In this document: piece by piece, positions 41,990 to 51,051 of the stretch
Numbering within the stretch: position 1 is the stretch's first letter
Layout of the letters: each line of letters opens with the position of its first letter
From: Marininema mesophilum
Lineage (GTDB): Bacteria > Bacillota > Bacilli > Thermoactinomycetales > DSM-45169
Reading direction: 5' to 3'
Assembly (NCBI RefSeq): GCF_900106775.1
Contig: NZ_FNNQ01000005.1
Span: 62,001 to 126,000 of the forward strand
Length of the DNA: 64,000 bases
Notes under the pieces: model-generated
The model's input: the letters and a program-made list of their open reading frames with translations, nothing else
What the model was told of the DNA's origin: nothing
Database searches by the model: none
Position numbers and translations under genes: made by a program

Positions 41990-44020
41990 TTATCCATTAA
42001 ACCAGTTTTTCAATCCTTCTTTCAACTGTTCTTTCCCCTTTTGTATGCCCCAATCCAATAGATCATCTAAGGGATTATCCTTTTTCTCATCATCTTCCTC
42101 ACCGATACGGGGAGGTTTTTTCCATTTCACTGTCGATAGATCAAATGAGGAAGCCTTTTTCCCTTTGAGTGCCTCACCCATCAATTCACGAAAGATCGGC
42201 GCTGTCGTCTGGCCACTGGCAGTGGAGAGGTAGCGTTTTTCATCCGTCTGGTCATACCCCATCCAGACCGCTCCCACCAGTTCTGGCGTATATCCGACGA
42301 ACCAGTGATCCTTTGAGCCCTGTTGAGTCTTGTCAGGAAGTTGTGTTGTACCGGTCTTTCCCGCTGTTGGCCAGCCTGAAACAGCAGCTCGTTTCCCTGT
42401 CCCTTCTCGTACAGCTCCCTGAAGCATATAAGTAACTTGTTGAGCAACAGCAGGTTTCATCAAGCGCGTCGCTTTTTTATACCAGTGGGCAATCGTCTCT
42501 CCTTCTGGGTTCTCTATTTTACGAATCGCGTGGGTCTCTATCATGACACCATTATTGGGGAAGGCTGAATAAGCTTGTGCCATCGCGAGTGGACTAGTTC
42601 CTACATCGAGGCCGCCTAGTGCAAGGCTCAGGCGATTATCCTTTTCCGTCAAGGGTATTCCTGCTGCTTTCACAAAGCGGATTCCTTTTTCTATCCCTAA
42701 TTGATCGAGCAACCAAACTGCAGGAATGTTTTTGGAATCAATCAAAGCCTCATACATAGTAACTTTCCCATTATAAGAACCACCATAATTTTTGGGGGCA
42801 TAATTATTCGCAAAGGTCATCGGCTCATCCTTCAAAGGGGTGTCGATCTTATATCCTCCGGCAATCGCAGGCGCATAAACCGAGAGGGGCTTTAATGAAG
42901 AGCCTGGTTGACGTTTTAACTGCGTCGCATAGTTAAATCCACGAAACACATGCTTACCACGACCACCCACAAGAGACCGTAACCCGCCTGTGCGGGGATC
43001 CACAAGAACGGAACCACTTTGAACCATCTCACCATCGACTGAAGCAGGGAAGAGTTCTTCTCGTTTATAAACGGACTCCGCACCCTTTTGCATCTGGGGA
43101 TCCAACTCCGTGTAAATACGCAACCCACCGTTTAACACTTCTTTTTCCGTCAAATTATAACGCTGGATTGCTTCTTGGATGATGGCATCCACATAGGATG
43201 GGTACCTACCTTTGTACTGATCTGTCTCCTGTCCATTAAGGACAACCTCCTGCTTTTGAGCTTTCTTTACCTGAGCAGCTGTAAGATAGGACTGTTCTTC
43301 CATTAGTCGTAGTACAGTGTCTCTTCTTTCCATGGCTTGATTAAAGTGTTTGACAGGCGAAAGACTGGACGGTGCTCTAATTAATCCCGCTAACGTCGCA
43401 CACTCGCTCACCGTTAATCGGGAGGGTTCTTTGCCAAAGTAAGTACGGGCTGCCTTGGTTAGTCCCCAGGCCCCCTCACCAAAATAGATCGTATTTAAAT
43501 ATTTCTCCATGATCTTATTTTTCGAATAAGTCCGTTCGATCTTTTTTGCAAGGAGAATTTCCTTTAACTTTCGCTGATAAGTTCGTTCATGGGTCAGAAA
43601 AACATTTTTCGCTAATTGTTGAGTAAGGGTACTCCCCCCTTGGACGGTTCGTCCTGCCCCTAAATTGATTGTTGTTGCCCGGAGGGTACCTAAATAATCC
43701 ACTCCCGAGTGACTTTTAAATCGTTGATCCTCAATGGATACTACAGCTTGGATCATCGCAGGAGGAACATCTTTCAACTTCACACCCTCAGCCTGTGAGG
43801 CTGATATTTTACTAGCAATTTTTCCATTCCGATCATAGATGATCGTAGGCTGTGGTGTCGCCTTGGCCAAGGCATTCACATCTTGGATCTGAATGAGGAT
43901 ATTAGTAACAATCAGAAAAGTTGCTATTAAAGCCCCTATACTCCAGACACTGCGGCGCACCCACTTCCGAGACCAATAATCATGAAGGAACTTCATTACT
44001 TTCTTTGACTCCACTCCCAT
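41990..44020 (-). CDS. Class A penicillin-binding protein (PBP1A family)
   Basis: A 676-residue bifunctional peptidoglycan synthase. One N-terminal membrane anchor near residues 20-45 precedes a GT51 glycosyltransferase domain with the catalytic Glu in VSIEDQRFKSHSGVD and the GGSTLTQQLAKN motif. The transpeptidase domain has SSLKP (serine nucleophile), SKN and KTGT. The C-terminus is acidic and then basic. ATG 44020 follows AAGGAGGG; a GTG ten codons upstream keeps the frame open. Both catalytic sites look complete. Confidence 0.92.
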   Translation of the reverse strand: MGVESKKVMKFLHDYWSRKWVRRSVWSIGALIATFLIVTNILIQIQDVNALAKATPQPTIIYDRNGKIASKISASQAEGVKLKDVPPAMIQAVVSIEDQRFKSHSGVDYLGTLRATTINLGAGRTVQGGSTLTQQLAKNVFLTHERTYQRKLKEILLAKKIERTYSKNKIMEKYLNTIYFGEGAWGLTKAARTYFGKEPSRLTVSECATLAGLIRAPSSLSPVKHFNQAMERRDTVLRLMEEQSYLTAAQVKKAQKQEVVLNGQETDQYKGRYPSYVDAIIQEAIQRYNLTEKEVLNGGLRIYTELDPQMQKGAESVYKREELFPASVDGEMVQSGSVLVDPRTGGLRSLVGGRGKHVFRGFNYATQLKRQPGSSLKPLSVYAPAIAGGYKIDTPLKDEPMTFANNYAPKNYGGSYNGKVTMYEALIDSKNIPAVWLLDQLGIEKGIRFVKAAGIPLTEKDNRLSLALGGLDVGTSPLAMAQAYSAFPNNGVMIETHAIRKIENPEGETIAHWYKKATRLMKPAVAQQVTYMLQGAVREGTGKRAAVSGWPTAGKTGTTQLPDKTQQGSKDHWFVGYTPELVGAVWMGYDQTDEKRYLSTASGQTTAPIFRELMGEALKGKKASSFDLSTVKWKKPPRIGEEDDEKKDNPLDDLLDWGIQKGKEQLKEGLKNWFNG

Positions 44021-44103
44021 GCGTAAACTTCCCTCCTTCTTTTTCCACACAGGGACATTAGGGGGATCAGTTCACAATATCATACCACAACCAAAATTCC
44101 TTC

Positions 44104-47100
44104 TTACTCAAATGCTCCTTCGCAGATCAACCGATAATCGCAGTAGGTACAACGCTTGCCTGGATAAGGAGTAAAATCCGTTAGATCTTTTCCCCTTTGC
44201 AAAAGTTGTGCCCACTCATCCAAGCGACCTCTCGCCTTTAGCATCCAATCCTCATTAATCTCGATCTCTACCTGCTCATCTGGTTTGAGGAAATACAGGA
44301 TGCCACGAGCCAGTTGTATTCCCCACTCTTCTCGAGCGGCTAGCGCGTAGAGATACACCTGGGGAAGGTACTCCGCTGCCGCATCAGCCACTTCCTCCCC
44401 GGTCACATCATTGGTCTTATAATCGACCAGCTCCCATTCTCCCTCAGGGGTACACTGAATTCGATCCATGATTCCTTCGATCTCCAGCCCTTGCGTCTGT
44501 CCAATAAAACGGGCCTCCTGTTTTATTCCCGAGAGCTGGGAAAGGTCGCGGTAGAATCGGCTTCCGCGATAAGCCTTCACGAGAGGAGCAATTTCCGCCA
44601 CGGATTGCAGATGATCTTCTTCACGAATTCCCCATTCTGCGAAAGTTTTATGATAGAGGAGATTCATTTCTTGTGAAGAGATCGGTCCCGGAGGCAGAAT
44701 CTCCAATAATCGATGGACGATCTGCCCCTTTATTCGAGAATCTAGGCGAAATCGATCATAACTCCTCCGTGATTTTTCGCTGGGATCTCCTTCTCCTATC
44801 TCTGGGAGACCCAATAGTTTGGCATAATAAAATTTACGCGGACAATTGGCCAACATGGTCAGATCCGTCACACTGATCATTTGGGAGTCTGCATTCGTCC
44901 ATCCTCTGGGTAGCACGTGTTCCGGTAAGTGGTCGTCCTCTAATTGACTCACCGACCCCTCATGGCTCAGCCATTCATCAAGCAGCGCAGGCTCTTCTCT
45001 TTCCAGCCTTCCATCCTCTTCATCCATAGAGAAAAGAAGGCGAAGTGGAGGACCATCCTCCTTAGGGAATCGCCACCAGCCAGCTTCCCTATCCAACCGA
45101 TCAAATCCAAGTACCCCATCCAGCCATTTACTCCACGTATCTGCCGCTAATAGATCCCCACCCTTTTTCAAACCTCGGTGCTCTTCAGGTAACCCACTGA
45201 ACACAATCCGCTCTTCTGCCCGGGTAATGGCTACATAAAAAAGTCGCAGGGATTCCTCTCGCGCTAACTGAGATTCCCGGTTTTTTACTCCCCGCCAGCG
45301 GTAGGTTTCTAGGCGCGATAGATCCGTTTCCGACAGACAAAACACCAACCCACATTCACGATCTGCTTTGACATCGATAGTTTCTGGAGGAAGTTTTCGG
45401 GAGAGGTCAGGGATAAACACAACAGGAAATTCGAGACCCTTTGACTGGTGAATAGTCATCAGCTTTACACTCGCTCCATCCTCCGTTTCCACCTTAGCCT
45501 CAGTCTCCCGTACACCCTCCTGTATCCATTGGTTGATCATTTTGCAGACCCTTTGCAGGGAATAAGGTGCCTCCCGCTGCCAAGTACGAAGGAGACGAAG
45601 GAATTTATCCACATTGGCCACGATCTGAGACCCTTGGGGAAATGCCCAGGAAACATAGCGATACCCGGATTCCTCCACTGCTTGTTCCAATAGTTCAGCG
45701 ACGGTTACCCGACCATTCAACCTCCTCCACTGTGCGATAAGTTCTGCAAAGCAGGTCAATTTATTATGCTCCCTAGGGGAAAGGCTCTCCATGTTCAACC
45801 CCTTTACCCATTCCTTCTCCCAGGCTTCCCCACGACTGATAACCCATAACGTTTCATCAGAGATCCCACAAAAGGGAGAGCGAAGCAGACCTGTTAACGC
45901 TAGACGATCATTTGGGTCCGCAAGATATCGCAACAAATGGTAAACATCCAAAATCTCCTGACGCGTAAAAAAACCATCCCCTTTTACAACATAATAGGGA
46001 ATTCCCGCTTGTAGTAACGCATTCTCTAGGATCTTTACATGGGTCATCGCTTGCAATAGGATAGCAATCTCCTGCGGAGAGGTTCCCTCTTCGATCAGCT
46101 CCCCAATCCGCTTCGCGATCGCTGTCGCTTCCCATTGGCGATGATCCCCAGCCTCCTTTGCTCGCTCGGGGATCGGAAGAAACTCCACCCGTCCCTCTTC
46201 TTCTCCGGGATCACGGTGGGCCCGAGTATCTCGATAATAGTTATCACACTCGGGATCCGATGACATCAAGCGGCCAAATAGAGCATTGACAAACTGTACT
46301 AAGGAAGCCTCTGACCGGAAATTATCCAGCAGCGCCACCTCTTTCCCTCCACTTTCCTCAATCTCCCTTCGAGTACGTCCAAATACGGATACATCTGCAC
46401 CACGAAAGCGGTAAATGGATTGTTTAGCATCACCTACAACAAACCATTTACCCGGAATCCGCTCCCCACCAGGGCCTGGCAATAGAAGATCCGTCAATTT
46501 TTTCTGGAAATCATTCGTATCCTGATACTCATCCACCATTAAATAACGAATTTGTCCACGCACTTTCTGGGCAACCCCAGACGATTCTTGAAGCAATCTC
46601 ACCGCCCGAGATTGCAAATCATCAAAGTCAAGCACTCCAGCCATTTCTTTCTCTTCATTATACTTCTGATGCATCCCCTTGATGGCAGAAAGAAGGAAGG
46701 GGACAACCTCATGCTCGCCCTTTATCCATGAAACGCCATCGGACACGGATTGAAGCTCCAGACACTCCTCTTTTAATCGATCCCGAGGCACTAAAATCTC
46801 TTCCTTCCGACCCCAGTTCCCCCCGAGAAGGCCTTTAATCTCTAGCAATAGTCCGACCCTCTCCATCCTATAGTCGGCTGATTGTAGCTCCTTCTTTAAG
46901 CGCGGCCAATCCTCTTGAAAACGCGAACACAACTTACCTCCCGCAAGTGTGAGCATACCATCCCCAGCTAGCAGTACCCTTTGCAGGAGCTTTTGTTCCG
47001 CCTTGATCAACCTTTTCTCCGTCTCTCGTAAATGTTTTCCTGTAAGGTTTCCAAGCTGCTCTGGAACCCAACCATGACCGGTCATCTCCTGATAAAGCTG

Positions 47101-47646
47101 TGCCAGTCGTTCTCTTGTACCTGCTACTCCCCAACGTAAAATCAACCGTTCCATCGCTACGGATGGATTCAGTTTGGCCATCCATTCCGGGAGGATACTG
47201 GTAATCGCTCGCTTAAGAAGGCTCTCTGCCTCCAACTCCTCTAACACGCGAAAGTCTGGGTCGATCATTGCTTCAACAGGGTGTTCACGCAGTAAGCTCG
47301 CACAAAAGGAATGGATCGTCGAAATCCGGGCCCTTTCCAAATCAGATAGGATGCGATACCATTGGTCGGCTTCCACTGATCGCCCTTCCTCCTGAGCCCC
47401 TCTCATCTCTTGTGCGATCCCTTCTCTTACCCGGTGCTTCATCTCGGTAGCCGCTTTTTCGGTAAAGGTCATCGCTACTACCATCGAAAGTGGATCTTTC
47501 TCTGATAGATGACGCTTTAATATGGACAGAAACCGTTCCACTAACACACGGGTTTTCCCAGACCCCGCTCCCGCGGCAACGATACAATCCTGATCTAAAC
47601 AATTCACCGCCTCTTGTTGCTCTGCGGTCATCTGCCAACCCGTCAT
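44104..47646 (-). CDS. addA: ATP-dependent helicase/nuclease subunit A
   Basis: A 1180-residue UvrD-like helicase with a C-terminal RecB-type nuclease. Walker A AAGAGSGKT is near residues 24-32; DEYQDTN and VVGDAKQSIYRFRGA follow, with MTIHQSKGLEFPVVF in the second RecA half. The nuclease site shows in GIMDRIQ and VDYKTND. One cysteine near 935 (ANCPRKFYYAKL) and three near 1167-1176 (CTYCDYRLIC) form an iron-staple pattern. It is 18 bases after addB. AddAB resects double-strand breaks. Confidence 0.95.
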   Translation of the reverse strand: MTGWQMTAEQQEAVNCLDQDCIVAAGAGSGKTRVLVERFLSILKRHLSEKDPLSMVVAMTFTEKAATEMKHRVREGIAQEMRGAQEEGRSVEADQWYRILSDLERARISTIHSFCASLLREHPVEAMIDPDFRVLEELEAESLLKRAITSILPEWMAKLNPSVAMERLILRWGVAGTRERLAQLYQEMTGHGWVPEQLGNLTGKHLRETEKRLIKAEQKLLQRVLLAGDGMLTLAGGKLCSRFQEDWPRLKKELQSADYRMERVGLLLEIKGLLGGNWGRKEEILVPRDRLKEECLELQSVSDGVSWIKGEHEVVPFLLSAIKGMHQKYNEEKEMAGVLDFDDLQSRAVRLLQESSGVAQKVRGQIRYLMVDEYQDTNDFQKKLTDLLLPGPGGERIPGKWFVVGDAKQSIYRFRGADVSVFGRTRREIEESGGKEVALLDNFRSEASLVQFVNALFGRLMSSDPECDNYYRDTRAHRDPGEEEGRVEFLPIPERAKEAGDHRQWEATAIAKRIGELIEEGTSPQEIAILLQAMTHVKILENALLQAGIPYYVVKGDGFFTRQEILDVYHLLRYLADPNDRLALTGLLRSPFCGISDETLWVISRGEAWEKEWVKGLNMESLSPREHNKLTCFAELIAQWRRLNGRVTVAELLEQAVEESGYRYVSWAFPQGSQIVANVDKFLRLLRTWQREAPYSLQRVCKMINQWIQEGVRETEAKVETEDGASVKLMTIHQSKGLEFPVVFIPDLSRKLPPETIDVKADRECGLVFCLSETDLSRLETYRWRGVKNRESQLAREESLRLFYVAITRAEERIVFSGLPEEHRGLKKGGDLLAADTWSKWLDGVLGFDRLDREAGWWRFPKEDGPPLRLLFSMDEEDGRLEREEPALLDEWLSHEGSVSQLEDDHLPEHVLPRGWTNADSQMISVTDLTMLANCPRKFYYAKLLGLPEIGEGDPSEKSRRSYDRFRLDSRIKGQIVHRLLEILPPGPISSQEMNLLYHKTFAEWGIREEDHLQSVAEIAPLVKAYRGSRFYRDLSQLSGIKQEARFIGQTQGLEIEGIMDRIQCTPEGEWELVDYKTNDVTGEEVADAAAEYLPQVYLYALAAREEWGIQLARGILYFLKPDEQVEIEINEDWMLKARGRLDEWAQLLQRGKDLTDFTPYPGKRCTYCDYRLICEGAFE

Positions 47647-47664
47647 ACCCCTTCTCCCTCCCTT

Positions 47665-50600
47665 CTAGGATGGATAGGCATTCACCCGACAAATACCTCG
47701 ATGGGGACAATAGGTGGGACACTCCCAGGTAGGCTCCACTGCAAAATCCCCTTTTTCAACACGTTCCAATCGATCCCTTAGTTGTAGACGAATCCGGTTC
47801 ATCACCTCTTCCCATTCATCTGCTGGGAATAATCCGGTGACTCGTCCACTAATCCCCGCTAATTTTGCCTCTTCCTTCCTCCAGAGCCCCTTGTTCCGAT
47901 TATCCGTCGGAGGCTGGCCATCCTTTCCTTTCCCTCCGGTAAAAAAGGCAACACCAATCGCCAGTTTAGAATCTAAAGAAAAGACTTCCTGCACCGCCCA
48001 TAGATAAAGAGGCAATTGAAGGTAAGCTCCCTCTTTAATCTGGGCAAGATCAGGAGCATTCCCTGACTTGTAATCGTACAGGATATATCGACCCAGCTCA
48101 TCCTGATCAACCCGATCCACTTTTCCTTTCAGTCGAAGACGCTCACCATTGGCAAGGGGTAACTCCACTGGCTTCGCCATGGTAGCAGGATCGATCTCCC
48201 CTCGTCGAATCCGTTCCTCATCCTTTTCGATCCCAAAGCCGAACTCCAACAAGATGGGGCGAAAGTCGGAAACATCCTCCTTCTCTCTCCAGCTCCATTC
48301 ATGCCGAATCATTCCGAGTACTTTACGTATTAATCGCGATTTCTCGATGTGAAGATAGAGGGGGTCTCTTTCTTGCGAATCCTTGCTGACAAACTCCTGC
48401 CATACGGCATTGGCCACCCCACGCAGATCCTCTTCTGCAAGCTCAAAATCAGGTAAGGATTTTCTGCGATAACGATCCCAAAATCGACATAGGATGCGGT
48501 GAAGTAACTCTCCCTTTTCCAGTGGAGAAAGTCCTTCTATTTCCTCTGAAATATGCCGAGCACCTACCATTCGACCTGCAAAGAAATGAAAGCGACACTG
48601 CATCAACTCATTCAATTGGGTGACACTCCATACCTGATCCTTCATGGCCTTAGCCACTTCCGGTCCCCATACATCCGTAGTAAGCGAGCCGCTATATTTG
48701 GAGGTTTTGCCTTCAGATTGGCGCTGACTTTCTACCTTTATTTTCTCCGCTACACTCGCTATAAAAGAGGGCCTCTCTTCCCTGACCCGCTCCACAATCC
48801 TACGGGCCATCTGTAGATCCTTCTCTTTTAGATCTTTTCCCCCTACTCTACCTAGGAGAGCAATCCCCCGCTCTAACCCTTTGTTAAGAGAAGTACTGAC
48901 TTGCCATGATAGGGGGAGCAACTCCGAGATACCAGGTATCTCCTCAGAAAATGGTTCAGGCTTGTAAACTCGCTTCACCTCATCTAAATAGGGGGAAGGG
49001 AGGCGATTTCGCCCTTCCACATCACTGGCTGGATAGGATAATACCAGCTTCTCCTCCGCAGCACTTACACAATGGAAAAAGGGGATTAACTGATGGGTTC
49101 GCTGTTCATAAGCCAAAGCCAAATGAACCCCTTCCCGCCGCAATCGCTCCCGTTCCTCATCAGAGACGAGCCAATCCTCTGCAATAGGCCGCGGCCATTC
49201 TCCCTCTACACAACCGAGGAGAAATACACCCTGGTATCGATCCCCTCGCACCTGATTGGGTTCTAGTAGATGGATACCTCCTCTACGACCAGGTTTACCC
49301 TCGATCTGCTTTGCTTCAGCTGCCTGCTCCAAGGCAGAGAGGAACTCTCCTCGATCACACATTTGCTCCCCTAAGTTCCTCTGCGCAAAAATGCCTTGCC
49401 AGGTCGTGATGATCTCTCGTAATCCTGACCAGGCTTTCCATTCCTCAGCCATGACCGGTAACAACATCGGATTCCGGGCAAGGGTTTGCCTACGCTCACG
49501 GTCATCTAACGGCTTTACCCAACTTGTAAACCACGCTACCCACTCGTTCCAAGATAGCGGATGTTGAGGTACACCCTCCACCCAGCGAAAAAGATCGACC
49601 ATCCCTACTAACTCTTCCTGTGAAATCTCCCACTTCTGCAGTTCATCCTCTGTGATTTGGTCAATTCGACGAGAGAGTAATTCGCCCCGTTCAGGTGAAC
49701 CCAAGCCTTGCCATATTGCCGTCCAGGAAACTGCAGATGATTTATCCGCTAACCAGGGTAGTAAAGGGCTTTCTAAAAGAAGGGGGATCATCTCTTTTTT
49801 CATACTCTGCATAGACAAAGCAGTGTGAAGGGTCCATATCAACGGATGCTCTTTCAATGGACGTGAAAATGTACGCGTACAAGGGATTCCTGCCTCCTCC
49901 AAAGCAGACATGAGAAGGGGAAAGTAGGAATTCGCCTGATTGGTGACCAAGGCTACTTTGTTTAATGGAGATCCGCTCTCCCGTAACCATCTCTTTAACC
50001 GAGCGACTACCAACGTAACTTCCTTCTCCAATCCAGGAGCGGCGATCACCTCTACATCGGAAGAGACTTCCCTGCGCGGTTCAGTAGCAAAGATGGATCG
50101 TGCTAGATGATCAAGGGACTTCCTTCTTTTTTTAGTTTTATGACCCTGCCTTTGCTCGATTTCAAACCCTCGCCTTTTTAGCCGATCACAGAGACCTTTC
50201 GTCTCTTCAAATAGCCGAGGACGTTCCTCATCCCAAGCCAAATGCAACTCAACGGAAACACCCGCTGTAATTAATTGAATCAACAGCTGTTCTTGGAGGA
50301 AGGAAAGGTCCGGAAATTGCTCCGCCACTACATGAGTCGGAAGTGTAATCTCCTCCTTACGAATCGCATCCATCACTAAAAAATAAGGCTCCTCATGATC
50401 GAGGAGATCATGCTCCTTCAAAAGACGATCATAGGTGTAAAACACACGCGCCAGTTCAGGCAAGCCATCCCCTTGATGTTTCCACAGGGTGGTCAGCCGT
50501 TCAGGACGAACGCCCGCTCGCTTCAATTCCCCGATACGGGCCTCTACTTTTTTCAACCAACCCACTCGATCCGTCATTCCTTGGAAATAGCCTGGTTCTT

Positions 50601-50889
50601 CCCGAATCCCTTCTTCTACCGCACGTCGGGCCAACCATTCCTGTTCGATGCGTGTCATCAAGTGCTTTTTGGATTGTGGGTATAACTCCCTTACAAAAGC
50701 ATCGAAGGTAGTTAGTTGGATCTGCTTCTCGGACAATCCCCTACTATGTACGATTCGCCGATATTCACCTACAGATTGAGCTCCTGGCACTAGGTAAACG
50801 ATCTGCTGCTCCCCTCTAGGGGTAAGATGGAGAAGCCCCATTCCGCGATTAGCCTCGATGGCTGGATGGAGCACAAGGCGACCAGGCAT
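47665..50889 (-). CDS. addB: ATP-dependent helicase/nuclease subunit B
   Basis: A 1074-residue partner of AddA. The middle contains VALVTNQANSYFPLL and the AddB-like segment QVRGDRYQGVFLLGCVEGEWP. The C-terminal nuclease has VDRVDQDELGRYILYDYKSG and an iron-staple cysteine set: one near residue 762 and three in CPTYCPHRGIC near 1063. The N-terminus begins MPGRLVLHPAIEA and shows no Walker A motif, unlike B. subtilis AddB. ATG 50889 follows AGAGGTG. It is the first gene of the addB-addA pair. Confidence 0.9.
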   Translation of the reverse strand: MPGRLVLHPAIEANRGMGLLHLTPRGEQQIVYLVPGAQSVGEYRRIVHSRGLSEKQIQLTTFDAFVRELYPQSKKHLMTRIEQEWLARRAVEEGIREEPGYFQGMTDRVGWLKKVEARIGELKRAGVRPERLTTLWKHQGDGLPELARVFYTYDRLLKEHDLLDHEEPYFLVMDAIRKEEITLPTHVVAEQFPDLSFLQEQLLIQLITAGVSVELHLAWDEERPRLFEETKGLCDRLKRRGFEIEQRQGHKTKKRRKSLDHLARSIFATEPRREVSSDVEVIAAPGLEKEVTLVVARLKRWLRESGSPLNKVALVTNQANSYFPLLMSALEEAGIPCTRTFSRPLKEHPLIWTLHTALSMQSMKKEMIPLLLESPLLPWLADKSSAVSWTAIWQGLGSPERGELLSRRIDQITEDELQKWEISQEELVGMVDLFRWVEGVPQHPLSWNEWVAWFTSWVKPLDDRERRQTLARNPMLLPVMAEEWKAWSGLREIITTWQGIFAQRNLGEQMCDRGEFLSALEQAAEAKQIEGKPGRRGGIHLLEPNQVRGDRYQGVFLLGCVEGEWPRPIAEDWLVSDEERERLRREGVHLALAYEQRTHQLIPFFHCVSAAEEKLVLSYPASDVEGRNRLPSPYLDEVKRVYKPEPFSEEIPGISELLPLSWQVSTSLNKGLERGIALLGRVGGKDLKEKDLQMARRIVERVREERPSFIASVAEKIKVESQRQSEGKTSKYSGSLTTDVWGPEVAKAMKDQVWSVTQLNELMQCRFHFFAGRMVGARHISEEIEGLSPLEKGELLHRILCRFWDRYRRKSLPDFELAEEDLRGVANAVWQEFVSKDSQERDPLYLHIEKSRLIRKVLGMIRHEWSWREKEDVSDFRPILLEFGFGIEKDEERIRRGEIDPATMAKPVELPLANGERLRLKGKVDRVDQDELGRYILYDYKSGNAPDLAQIKEGAYLQLPLYLWAVQEVFSLDSKLAIGVAFFTGGKGKDGQPPTDNRNKGLWRKEEAKLAGISGRVTGLFPADEWEEVMNRIRLQLRDRLERVEKGDFAVEPTWECPTYCPHRGICRVNAYPS

Positions 50890-50980
50890 TTTTTTCACCT
50901 CTTTATCAAGGAAAGTTGAGTGGGTCACAGTATAGCCCAATCATCCACTTAACAAAATAGCTTCTCTAGCCCACGGGAGT

Positions 50981-51015
50981 AAAAAACCGGTGCACCCCTA
51001 TAGGTTGCATCGGCT
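50981..51015 (-). terminator. Terminator of the yhaO-yhaN operon
   Basis: On the minus strand CCGATGCAACC and GGTGCACCGG pair imperfectly around TATAGG and are followed by T6. Confidence 0.75.
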
Positions 51016-51051
51016 TTCACTCCTCTCCTTCAGAGTATATCGAACTTCCAT

